From: Gracilaria vermiculophylla
Lineage: Eukaryota > Rhodophyta > Florideophyceae > Gracilariales > Gracilariaceae
Length of the DNA stretch: 64,000 bases
Assembly (NCBI GenBank): GCA_019155205.2
Contig: JAHNZQ020003147.1
Coordinates: 959,380 to 1,023,379 of the forward strand
Direction: 5' to 3'
Of this stretch, positions 40,104-49,227 are shown in pieces (the stretch's first letter is position 1; every line of letters starts with the position of its first letter). The notes under the pieces were generated by a model, which ran no database searches, was not told the origin of the DNA, and saw only the letters and a list, made by a program, of their open reading frames with translations. Made by a program: the position numbers and the translations under genes.

Positions 40104-41306
40104 ATGTCGTCGTCTTCCACCCCGCTGGACATTCTGTGCAATGTCGCCGCCGCCGAGCGTTCCGCCCCCCCCCACGCACCGTCGCCTCCACCGCTGCTGC
40201 CGCCGCCGCCTCCGCCGCCGCCACCGCCGCCTCCCCCCCGGCGCGCCCCGCTGCCGCCCATACGCCCGCCCTTGCCGCGCCTGTCGTCGTCCGCGCCGCC
40301 GCGCCCCTACCACCCCCTTTCCGCGCCATCGCTGCCGCTCCCTGCCGCGCTGCACCACGCTCCGCTGCCGTCGCACCTACCGTCGCACCTGCCGTCGCAG
40401 CTGCCCGCCGCGCTCCCTTTCCCCCGCTCGTTCCCCTCCTCGCTGCCGTCGCGCTCGCTGCTGCTTCCCCATGCCGTACAGCTCCCCCCTCTGTCCCCCT
40501 CGTCGCCCACCCCCTGCTCGCAGCCGTCGCTGCCGCGCAACCTGTCGGCGCCGTCGCTGCGCGCGCACCAACTACACCATGCGCACCAGCATGAGGTGCA
40601 CCACCACCACCACCACCACCACCACGGTCACCACGTGCACCAAGCGCACCAGCACGCGGCGCCGCAGCCGTCGTCGTACCCGTCTTCGCTGAGCGCGTTG
40701 CCGCGCGCGCTGCCGCTGGCGCACTCGCCCAGCTCTGTAGCGCCAATGTCGCTACCGGCCATGTGCATGTCGCCGCCGTCGTACGGCTCGCCGCCCACGT
40801 CGTGCGTGGGGCGCGCGCGCAACTCGTTCGGCTCGCCCGCGTCCATCAAGGGGGTGAGCGGGCGCGCCACCAAGTCGAGCGGGCGGCGCGACAGCTACAC
40901 ACGCTTCACGGCCGAGGAGGAGGCCATGCTGCTGGACGGCGTGCGCGTGTTCGGCGTGGGCAACTGGAAGAAGATTCTCAATAGCTATCGCTTCCACTGG
41001 AAACGCACCGCCGTGGACCTCAAGGACAAGTACCGCAACATGACGCGCGCGCGGATGAGGCGCCTCAACGCGGCGGCGGCGGCGGGCGTCGCGACGAACG
41101 GCGGGCGCTCGACGTCGCGCGAGCGGCAGCCGGTGGCGCGTGCGCCGCGCGGCGTGGACGACGTGCGTATCTCGTTCGCGCCGATGCGCGGCGCTGTGGT
41201 GCCGAAGCGCTCTGCGTCGGACGCGGTGCGCATGCACATGAGCCCGGTGTCCACGCCCAACACCACGCCGGCCGGCAGCATGGAGGAGAAGGGCTTTCGG
41301 CCGTGA
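40104..41306 (+). CDS. Single-repeat telobox Myb/SANT DNA-binding protein
   Basis: 400 residues from ATG 40104. The N-terminal two-thirds are Pro/Ala/Ser/Leu-rich low complexity with a polyhistidine run (CAC repeat, 40598-40626). A single Myb domain lies at about residues 262-320: YTRFTAEEEAMLLDGVRVFG...GNWKKILNSYRFHWKRTAVDLKDKYRN. The VDLKDKYRN third helix is the telobox signature of telomere-repeat binding proteins (TRF/TRB/TRFL) and telobox transcription factors. So it probably binds TTAGGG-like or related motifs in the nucleus. There is no visible histone-H1-like or TRFH domain. The frame upstream of 40104 is open but belongs to the promoter of the neighbour. Confidence 0.85.
   Translation: MSSSSTPLDILCNVAAAERSAPPHAPSPPPLLPPPPPPPPPPPPPRRAPLPPIRPPLPRLSSSAPPRPYHPLSAPSLPLPAALHHAPLPSHLPSHLPSQLPAALPFPRSFPSSLPSRSLLLPHAVQLPPLSPSSPTPCSQPSLPRNLSAPSLRAHQLHHAHQHEVHHHHHHHHHGHHVHQAHQHAAPQPSSYPSSLSALPRALPLAHSPSSVAPMSLPAMCMSPPSYGSPPTSCVGRARNSFGSPASIKGVSGRATKSSGRRDSYTRFTAEEEAMLLDGVRVFGVGNWKKILNSYRFHWKRTAVDLKDKYRNMTRARMRRLNAAAAAGVATNGGRSTSRERQPVARAPRGVDDVRISFAPMRGAVVPKRSASDAVRMHMSPVSTPNTTPAGSMEEKGFRP
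40598..40626. repeat. CAC repeat encoding polyhistidine
   Basis: Run of CAC codons inside the Myb gene giving about nine consecutive His; more His-rich sequence follows. Confidence 0.8.
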
Positions 41307-42016
41307 TGGCGTCGCGTGTTGGCGGGGTTTTGGGGACTGGTGGCGGTGTGTGTGTAGAGGGGGGGGGGGGGTGCGCGGTGTTTTGCCTCACGCCGGCGCG
41401 CGTTGATTGCCACACGCTGCCACCATTGTAATAGTACTCTTGTTGATGCTTGACGACGCGCCGCCGCTGGGCTGTATAGTAGTGGTTCTGTATCTATGTT
41501 GCGCGCACAGCTTGAAGTTGCCGCGTGCTCCTTGTGTGTGAGCGTGTGTAACTTGTGTTCCACCAAGTATGATAGCCGACACGGCCTCCGCCGCAATGGA
41601 GCCTACGCCACCAGCTGCCAGCGCGGCCGCTAATTGTGGCCGCGGCGGTCCCGAGCCTTGCGACCGTGGCTAGCGATCCGTAGCTGCGACGTGCCGCGCG
41701 CCGCCGCGCGCAGCGAGGGGGCGCGCGCGCCACCGCCCGCCACGCCGCGCGCCCCGCGCATGCCGCGCACGCCGCGCACGCCGCGCAGGGGCGCCACGCG
41801 ACCCACGTGTGGCAGCCACGCCGCGCGCGACCGCCCCCCGCGCGACGCGCCCCCCGCGCGAGCTGTCGCTGCTGTCTCTTACAGCGCATCTGCTGCCGCT
41901 CACGACTGTGACTTTAGTGCCGTCCCCGCCTGCACCCCCCCCCTTGCGGCGCTCCCTTGGCGTCGCCCCCCTGCGTTCCCCCCCCCCCCCCGCCCTTCCC
42001 CCTCCCCCCATTCCCG
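41307..42016. other. Intergenic region with a G run
   Basis: Contains a GT-rich segment and a run of about 13 G at 41359-41371 downstream of the Myb stop, then GC-rich sequence. Open frames here translate to Arg/Ala/Pro-rich peptides and look spurious. Confidence 0.5.
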
Positions 42017-45000
42017 ATGCCGCCGTCTTCCCCCCCACCCGACCCGCCCTCCCGTCCTCCGCCCTCCCCCCGCCACCCTGACGCCCTGCACCGCTTCGGC
42101 GCCGAGGCCGCCTCTGTGCTCTCTCGCGCCCACCCCGACGCCCACGACCGCCTCGTCGAGAGCGACCGCTTGCGCCTGCAGCGCTTCCATCAGCACGCCG
42201 TCAGCTTCTTGGAGCGCGCCTTTTCCGACCAACACCCCCAACACGTCGACGACTCCGCCCTGTCCCCCACATCGCCCCCGCCCCCGAACGACCACCACGT
42301 CAAGATGCTGCGCGACTTTCACCAGCAGGCGCTCAGCATTGCCGACGTCGCCGTGCAGGACACTGCCTTCGGCGCCACCGATGCCCCCGACGCCGCCCCG
42401 CGCCGCGACGCCGTCGACAGCACCCTCGTGCGCATTGCGCGCGACAGACAGCGCCTGGAGCAGCACTACCAGGACGCCGTCTCCTTCCTCAATCGCACAG
42501 ACAACGGCGGCGGCCTCGTCGAGGAGCAGGAGCTCGACGCCCCGGCCGTCGACCGCCTCCAGCTGCAGCGCTACGCCAGGGAGGCCATGATCTTCCTGGA
42601 CAAGGCCTTCCGCGACGACGCCGGCCCCCCCGCCCACGGCCCCGACGCCCACCTCCAAGACGAGCACCAAGTCGAGACCGCCTTGGATGACGTCCACAAC
42701 GAGGAGCAGCGCCGCCAGCGCGAGGAGGAGCGCCAGATTGCCGAGGATCGAGCTGCCCTGCAGCGCTACGAATACGAGTACGACCAGTTTCTGTCCAACG
42801 CTTACCAGGATGATTCCGCCATGTTTGTCGAGGACGCCGACAGCGAGACCACCACCAACAGCGCGTCGGACAGGGGCTTGTACGCGCGTCGAATGGCGCC
42901 CTCCACCCCGAGCGCCGCCAGCGCAGAGAGCGCCTCCTACTCCGGCAGCGCCACCCACGACGACGCCACCCACGACGACGCCACCCACGACGACGACGAT
43001 TTCAGCGAGGAGGAGGCGCACACCGACGACGAATTTCAGGACCCGTCTACTGCGGAGTCGCCCCGAATGCCCGCGCGAAACTTTTCGGTGTATTCTAACG
43101 CGGAGCAGGTTTACCCGCCCGGCGGAGCGGCCGATTCCGATTTTGAGGATGAGCAGTTGCATCACCAGGGCGACGGCGACGTACACGAGCAGATGATCAG
43201 GTACGAGCGCGAGGCGGCGCACTATCTCAATGACACCAATGTTTCGGACGATGAGGATGCCAGGTTTGACGCGCAGGTTGCCGCCTTGGAAGCGCGTCAA
43301 AGGGACGGGCGCCAGTCCCCGGTGCTGGGCCTGCAACCGGCGGTGAGCGAGGGGGGCAATGCCGCTGCGGGCGACGAAGATGACATCTTTGGCGTCGACC
43401 TCCAGGTGGATGAAGAGCAGCAACTTACCCCTCGTGACCTGAAGCGAGAGCAAAGCGGAAACCAGAGTTCGTCCAGCGAATTTGAGACGCCTTCCACCAA
43501 GTTCCCGGACAGGGTGGAAGTGCCGCGGCAGAGCCCTGGAAAGGAGAATGACGGCAGTCCTACCGCGCCTCTGGTGTCCAGCGACTCAAAAGACCTGTTG
43601 GTAGACGTCATTTTGGAGAACAAGGCTGGCAAGAGTGAAAAGTTGTCGCAGGTTTCCGTAGACCGTTCGTTCTACAGGCAACTGCCAAGGGGGTCCACCG
43701 TCAAGCTCCGCCCCCGCATTTCCCCCCAATTGTCCCAAATCAGCCAAACTGATGCAGGTTCTATTTCGTGCGCCGCAATGGTTCCGTTAAGCGAGCTGCA
43801 ACGCGTGGAAAAAGAGCGTGACACGGCTTTGGCCACGTTGGAAGAAATCGTCAACGAGAGAAGTATGTTGGCGGCGCAAGTTGGCGAGATGAAATCAATG
43901 ATGAATTCGAGTGGAGCGGAAGACAAGCATCGCGATTTTTGGGAGGATGGTGACGCACTCGTGCCCGAAAGTGATATTGATCTCGCCGCGGAGCTGCGCG
44001 AAGCGCATTCTACGATGGAAAAGCTGACGGAGGAAATGGAGACTACTCTTTCTGTCCTGGATGCACGATATCGCGAGACTCTGAGCAGGGCACACAAGGC
44101 GGAGGAGAGGTGCATTCGCCTCGAGTCCAGTGCTTCCATGCTTGAAAACGATTTTGCCTCGCAAGGCGTGCGGCTGTCGAAGGCTATTGCCGAGCAGCAA
44201 AGACTGGGGCAGTTAATTAAGCGGAAAGAGTTTGAACTGGAAACGCTGCGGAGAAAGGCGGAGAGTGATCTTCAAAAGATCGACGAGGCGTACAGGGAAG
44301 AGGCCGGTACTCGCATGCAAAGAATACGGGAGTTGACAACGGAAGTTACTACACTGCAAGAAAAGCTTAAGGCAGCAAGTGGTAGGCATGAGCGGCGTAT
44401 TGGGGGCTCTTCTGCGTCGAGGCGGCTGGAACTGGAGGTGTCCGCATTGAAGAGAAAACTAGGAGATAGCGAGCGCAAGGTAAACGAAGAGCGATTGAGC
44501 GGGCGGAGAAAAATGGAGTCAGAACTCAAAAGAATGCAGAATGAGCATGACGAGGAGGTGCGAAGTCTGGTGGGTAAAGTAGGCAAGTTGGAATGTCAAG
44601 TTGAACAAGTGGAGGATGTGAAGCGGAAAATGGAGGATTTGACAGGGGAGCGGGAACGATTGCAGGCCACTGTGATGACTTTAGAGACAAGGGTGTTGGA
44701 TGTCACAAAAGCTTTAAAGGAGGCCAAACGGGAGCAGATCGCGGCAGAAGCAGAGGCGAAACATGTGCGATCGCGATACGAGGAATCCCTAAAGAAAAAA
44801 TTAGTGGATATGGACCATGGAGGAGAGCTGGCGGAGCTACAGCACGCTTTGCAAGGGCTTCGTGACGAGGCGACGTTGAGAGAAAGGAGGTTGAAGCAGC
44901 AGCTCGACGAATTCCGCGTACGTGCGGAGCAAGCGGAGGTGGCGGCGGCTGGTGCCGAGAAGGACGCGAAAGAAGCGGCTGAGGTGGCGAAGCTGACTCA

Positions 45001-45283
45001 GGAGAGAAGTCGACAAGCGATCGAGTGTGAGAGGAAGATGAGACAAACGGCGGAAGCAGAAAAGGAGGCGGTTGTTATTGAGAGTAAAGCGTGGGAGAAA
45101 CTAGCGCAACAGCAAATGGAGCAAGCAGCAGCGGAAGTGGAGCTGGTCAAAAGCTCGTCGAGACGGGGGTTGCGGAGGAGCCATTCGAAGGGGCGGGACA
45201 GTACCAAGAAGAAAGACAAAGGCGGGCGGAGTGATGAATCTGGGCGAAAAAAGAACGCCCATCGTCCGCGCTTATTCGGTTAG
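42017..45283 (+). CDS. Coiled-coil protein with seven N-terminal degenerate repeats
   Basis: 1088 residues from ATG 42017. After a Pro-rich start, a short motif of the type LxR[FY]xxxAxxFLxxA recurs at least seven times in the first ~410 residues: LHRFGAEAASVLSRA (residue 24), LQRFHQHAVSFLERAF (54), MLRDFHQQALSIADVA, LEQHYQDAVSFLNR, LQRYAREAMIFLDKAF, LQRYEYEYDQFLSNAY and MIRYEREAAHYLND. Acidic stretches separate them, including a THDDA tandem repeat. From about residue 590 to 1050 the protein is a long heptad-rich coiled coil (Glu/Lys/Arg/Leu/Ala). The end is strongly basic (RRGLRRSHSKGRDSTKKKDK). This suggests a cytoskeletal, centrosomal or scaffold protein. I do not recognise a family. Confidence 0.75.
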   Translation: MPPSSPPPDPPSRPPPSPRHPDALHRFGAEAASVLSRAHPDAHDRLVESDRLRLQRFHQHAVSFLERAFSDQHPQHVDDSALSPTSPPPPNDHHVKMLRDFHQQALSIADVAVQDTAFGATDAPDAAPRRDAVDSTLVRIARDRQRLEQHYQDAVSFLNRTDNGGGLVEEQELDAPAVDRLQLQRYAREAMIFLDKAFRDDAGPPAHGPDAHLQDEHQVETALDDVHNEEQRRQREEERQIAEDRAALQRYEYEYDQFLSNAYQDDSAMFVEDADSETTTNSASDRGLYARRMAPSTPSAASAESASYSGSATHDDATHDDATHDDDDFSEEEAHTDDEFQDPSTAESPRMPARNFSVYSNAEQVYPPGGAADSDFEDEQLHHQGDGDVHEQMIRYEREAAHYLNDTNVSDDEDARFDAQVAALEARQRDGRQSPVLGLQPAVSEGGNAAAGDEDDIFGVDLQVDEEQQLTPRDLKREQSGNQSSSSEFETPSTKFPDRVEVPRQSPGKENDGSPTAPLVSSDSKDLLVDVILENKAGKSEKLSQVSVDRSFYRQLPRGSTVKLRPRISPQLSQISQTDAGSISCAAMVPLSELQRVEKERDTALATLEEIVNERSMLAAQVGEMKSMMNSSGAEDKHRDFWEDGDALVPESDIDLAAELREAHSTMEKLTEEMETTLSVLDARYRETLSRAHKAEERCIRLESSASMLENDFASQGVRLSKAIAEQQRLGQLIKRKEFELETLRRKAESDLQKIDEAYREEAGTRMQRIRELTTEVTTLQEKLKAASGRHERRIGGSSASRRLELEVSALKRKLGDSERKVNEERLSGRRKMESELKRMQNEHDEEVRSLVGKVGKLECQVEQVEDVKRKMEDLTGERERLQATVMTLETRVLDVTKALKEAKREQIAAEAEAKHVRSRYEESLKKKLVDMDHGGELAELQHALQGLRDEATLRERRLKQQLDEFRVRAEQAEVAAAGAEKDAKEAAEVAKLTQERSRQAIECERKMRQTAEAEKEAVVIESKAWEKLAQQQMEQAAAEVELVKSSSRRGLRRSHSKGRDSTKKKDKGGRSDESGRKKNAHRPRLFG
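42951..43000. repeat. 15-bp in-frame tandem repeat (about 3 copies)
   Basis: CACCCACGACGACGC-type unit encoding THDDA repeated within the coiled-coil gene; in frame, so it only changes the length of an acidic/His segment. Confidence 0.75.
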
Positions 45284-45342
45284 AACGTATGTTTGGGCCC
45301 CAGTACATTGGGGTTTGTAGTATTAATTATGTTAATGTCGGT

Positions 45343-45404
45343 ATTGCCAACAATTGCTAACCACCCTTAACCCGACTGTACCAACTAATACATTTGTTGG
45401 CAAT
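45343..45404. other. Perfect 11-bp inverted repeat downstream of the coiled-coil gene
   Basis: ATTGCCAACAA (45343-45353) and TTGTTGGCAAT (45394-45404), 40-nt spacer. It lies 60 bp after the stop codon and 170 bp before the next ATG, so it could act in a 3' UTR or promoter. Confidence 0.5.
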
Positions 45405-45574
45405 GATGCTGAGCCGGGTCTTTACCTTTGTCGGAGACGGCGGGAAGCTCAGGATGATCGCCGTAGCGTTCAGTACAGCCAATAACATCGCACTTAGTTC
45501 GACCGCTACCTGCGCCGTGCTCCCAACAGACGAACGCACCAGTTGAAATTGAACGCCGAGTGTCGCTCTGCTTC

Positions 45575-46306
45575 ATGGCGAGGGCGCACGCGCATGCATG
45601 GGCAGCTTGTGTTCGCATTGCCGTTGTCGCCACTGAGCGCGCGATGCCGCTGCCGTGTCTGGGACGCCGCTTCAGAATGCTATTCCCGATCCAGCCCCGG
45701 GGCGTTCTTGTCCTGACCGTCGGCATCTTGCTGCTCTTGTTCGGCGTGGCCGATAATTATTTGCACGCCCGTCGCCGGAATCTTACCCATGGCTCTGCTT
45801 CTTTACGAGCGCATTCGCGTCATTTGCGGGGTATGACACCGGGTTCTGTGCCGGAACACCTGCGGAGAAGTGCTACCTCGTGCCGGTATACACGCGCGGG
45901 CTCGCACCTTGTTGTCGATGAGCATGGGTACGTGTGCCCTCGCTCCCGTGTGGATGCCGTGTCGAAGTGCTGTTTGCGCTCTGCGGCCTTCAGCCGATAC
46001 GAGTGCTCATCTTGTGACGCCTCTTTTTGTTGCTCTATCTACGAGCACTGCGTCTCATGTTGCATGGCGCCGGGCAGCGAGCCCGTGCGAATGCATGTGG
46101 AATCCGTCAGCAAAACAATCAAGTACATTGTAAGTGATGGCTTCGAGTTGTGTACGGTTTTGTGTCGCTCGAATTCCAAGAGTTTAGTTCACGAGAACGC
46201 CTATCGCCATGCGCGCCATCACTGTTACGGCAATCACCAGCCTCCGGTTGATCGCGCATTGCACCACGGGGTGTTTGATTTCGCGTCACCTGTGCAAAAA
46301 GCATAG
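45575..46306 (+). CDS. SPRING1: SPRING-type protein (SREBP pathway regulator in Golgi, C12orf49 family)
   Basis: 243 residues from the first in-frame ATG (45575); ATG 45644 is an alternative. One transmembrane segment near the N-terminus (GVLVLTVGILLLLFGVA, about 43-59), then a lumenal Cys-rich domain with family hallmarks: SCRYTRAG...DEHGYVC, CCLRSAAFSRYECSSC, FCCSIYEHCVSCCM, FELCTVLCRSNSKS, HENAYRHARHHCYG. In animals SPRING is a Golgi membrane protein needed for maturation of the site-1 protease and thus SREBP signalling. Site-1 protease substrates other than SREBP would be expected in algae. The Cys spacing is convincing. Frame open and intact, no intron. Confidence 0.88.
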   Translation: MARAHAHAWAACVRIAVVATERAMPLPCLGRRFRMLFPIQPRGVLVLTVGILLLLFGVADNYLHARRRNLTHGSASLRAHSRHLRGMTPGSVPEHLRRSATSCRYTRAGSHLVVDEHGYVCPRSRVDAVSKCCLRSAAFSRYECSSCDASFCCSIYEHCVSCCMAPGSEPVRMHVESVSKTIKYIVSDGFELCTVLCRSNSKSLVHENAYRHARHHCYGNHQPPVDRALHHGVFDFASPVQKA

Positions 46307-47737
46307 CCGGCGGCTGTATCCATCGTTGCGAGTGTCTTGCGAACAGCTATAGTGCGTTTGATAAAACTGCATGGAAGTCCGTCGATTTGGTACGGGTTCA
46401 GTGTCACAGCAAACCATGTTGCTCAACAAGTGCACATCCCTGTGCAAACCCCATAGATCCCCGGAGGGCATCGCTGGAGAGAAATAACAATTTTGAGCCT
46501 GAAGAGTCCTATCTTGGCGCTGCTTCAATGTCTCGGGCATGCTCTCTCAATCAGTGCCCCCGGGTGACCGCATGAGGACAAAAAACAAGGGCATGTTAAG
46601 GTACTAAAAAGTATATGGGATTATAAAACATGATTCAGGAAGAAGAACCGCGATTAAGGTATGAGACTGGCAGCCCATATTGTTTTTCTCGGCAAGATTT
46701 CCGGAATGAATGCAAATTTGTGACAAATCTTCTAGCAACTCGTTAGCATGCCTATCGTACAATACTACAGTATAGGGAACGTCATCGATATTTCCCTGTC
46801 GAGTACTGTGTACAATGAATCCCTCGTGGCCCAGGGTTAGCAGTCTAGCCCACTACCCCTTTATCCCTTCACTTTCCTGCCGAACAAAAATGCACTCACT
46901 TCTGAAGTATGAAGCCGCAGTTACGGTTCTTGAATCTGGTAAAGTGTTTCGGTGGGGAGCACCATGAAAGGAATACCATATCAATCTGTTTTCTTTCGGG
47001 TCAGATTTGAACCAAACCGATATCTTGCAAAGCCCAAGACCTTCTAGAAGATATTTCGAATGCGCCTTTACGAAGGATTACGCCAGTTGCAGCCATACTA
47101 CCCTGTTGGAGAGAATTCAACGACGTTTTGGCGTTGCAATCGTATTTGTTCGGCCTCGCAAATCTTTTTTCAGCGATAAGAATGCTAATGTTTATCAGGG
47201 TGTGTCATTTCTTGAGTCAAGTGTTGAATTGCACTGAATTATTCTTGCTCCAGTAATTAGATATTGAGCCCTTTATGGAACGCACTCTCTTGCCCTTCCT
47301 TTACATTCTAACCCCCTGACTTCCCAAAATGGAAAAAATATAAAGCTGCGAAGGAGAGTGTAGAGTACAACATCGCCATGCTGTTGTTAGTGTGATTTTA
47401 CTGTGAGGCTCTAACATCACTGAAATCATTCCAATGAATGCGACGAAATCATGACGCATCCGTCCGAAAAATGACGACCGAAAGGGAATCCAGCTCTTTC
47501 ATGTCGCTTCAAGTCTCCTTCTCTTGAATTGTATTGACCTCACCCGGTTCGGAAATGATCAGCCTGCAGGCTCTCAAAACAGACGTTACTGCTCGGACAA
47601 ACTACTATAAAAGGCGGAGCGCTATGTGTGGTCGACCGAAACACATTGCTTTTCCTTCGTCGCACGCACACAGTAAGCTGAATACTACTCAATACAAAAG
47701 CACCTTTGTCCTCAACCCAATTACTATTCTATCTACA
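46307..47737. other. Intergenic region, no gene seen
   Basis: 1.4 kb of mixed composition. Frames of about 60-85 codons only, no domain. A segment at about 46826-46860 resembles the D-arm half of a tRNA but lacks a matching T-arm. Confidence 0.45.
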
Positions 47738-48392
47738 ATGATGGCTTCTTTGAAACAATCTGTTGCAACTCTGGCGGCTTTCTTCGAAAAGGGACTCTCT
47801 GAAGTTCCCTCCGAGAACCGACCGAAATTCAGCAAGGAAGGAAACACTCAATCTCTGGCAAACGAGAAAGAGTCTGTACTCGAAACCTCCACTGCTTTAG
47901 AACCCGAGTTGAAACTCAAAGTCGACTCCATGGCTCTGGAATTTTGGAATGAACTTCTTCGTCTTGCTCAGCAGAACCATCAAGCAAGCGCCGAAGAGGT
48001 TATCTTCAGGGCTGGCGATAACGTGAAGAATAGCCTGGCAGTGAATGTTTCACAGGAAGTGTACAAACGGGAGCTCATCGCTACTCTCGAAACCTTGTAC
48101 ACATTGCATGGCAATCAAGGCGGAAAGGTATTGGTTAGTGAAGAAAAAGTCACTATCAATTCTTTAAAACGTCGCATCTCAGAGATGTCAGGCCACACCC
48201 AAGACGCCAAGGAGGCGTTGCATGCGGCCAAGAAAGAAAACCACGAGTTGGTCGCTCTTTGTGAGCAACTCGAACAGCAGCGCAAGAAGCAGTGCAAGGC
48301 GCTGGAGAAAGCCAGAAGCGAGAACAGAGAACTGGAAGCCAATAACAGGGCTCTGTTGGACAAGATCAAAGGGCTAGAAGTTGATGTCGACC
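47738..48392 (+). CDS. Coiled-coil protein, interrupted by assembly gap
   Basis: Starts MMASLKQSVATLAAFFEKGLSE. An in-frame frame extends further upstream to 47534, but ATG 47738 (or 47741) follows a typical untranslated-looking leader. Residues 60-220 are helical. The final part before the gap (LKRRISEMSGHTQDAKEALHAAKK..., ELVALCEQLEQQRKKQ..., ENRELEANNRALLDKIKGLEVDV) is a heptad coiled coil. The frame enters the 100-N gap at 48393. After it, a short frame ending ...MADKNRA and TAG would fit only if the gap length is right. No family recognised; partial. Confidence 0.6.
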
Positions 48393-48492
48393 NNNNNNNN
48401 NNNNNNNNNNNNNNNNNNNNNNNNNNNNNNNNNNNNNNNNNNNNNNNNNNNNNNNNNNNNNNNNNNNNNNNNNNNNNNNNNNNNNNNNNNNN
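48393..48492. other. Assembly gap (100 N)
   Basis: Exactly 100 N; such runs are usually nominal gap lengths, so frame continuity across it is unknown. Confidence 0.99.
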
Positions 48493-49227
48493 AGACATGG
48501 CAGACAAGAATCGCGCATAGTAAATGCCTAACGGGAGCAGCGGCGCACAGTATCGTGCAATGCGTTTTGCAGCACAAAGCGATTGCCTCAGGCAAACAAA
48601 TAGAGACAAGTGAACACTACACTTTCTCGTCTTGCCTCTTTCCCAGACCTAGCCGCGATGGCTAAGGTCCTGTAAAATTTTATTTGAAGAATGAGACGAT
48701 TTCGCCTCAGATGCGAGGAGCCAGAAAAGCGCGTGGCGCACTGTGGAGAGCATGCGCAAAAAAAAGAATGCAGCAGCCAGTGTGTGTTGAAACCGCTCCT
48801 CGTTCCAAAAAATCAAAAGGTTTGAAATTGTAAGCGCGGCGCGCACGCACAGCAACTTACGTGGATTGCAGTACCACGGTCCGTGATTTCCAGTTTAGTT
48901 GGGGCTTCTACGTCACGCGCGCTGCTCTTTTGACTGGCTTTCACGTCTGTAGGCGTCGGTGGGGCGCTGAAAATAGCGATTGAGAAGGGTAAAAGTAGGT
49001 AGTTATACCATACAGGCGTTTTCGCGTTCGACTGTCTGAAATCAGAGAAGGTGACATCAAAAGCGTAGAGGTTGCCTAAATGTTAGCCACAGGCAACAAA
49101 CGAAGACAAAATTCATCTGCACGCGGACAAAAATCTACGAAAAAAAATAGCACGGCCAAATTCGGCAAGATTTATATAAGAAACAAAGGCCCATTTAGAG
49201 AAACAAAAGACAGAGAGCAATCGCATA
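48493..49227. other. Intergenic region after the gap, no gene seen
   Basis: Includes the probable 3' end of the interrupted coiled-coil gene (TAG at 48518-48520 in one frame). Otherwise AT-rich with no frame of note. Confidence 0.45.

Noticed and set aside
41900..43453. 517-codon antisense frame opposite the coiled-coil gene
   Set aside because: Val/Gly-rich mirror of a GC-rich coding region; the plus strand has the consistent repeats and coiled coil.
46820..46865. GTGGCCCAGGGTTAGCAGTC, resembling a tRNA D-arm
   Set aside because: No T-arm or matching acceptor sequence within 60-100 bp.
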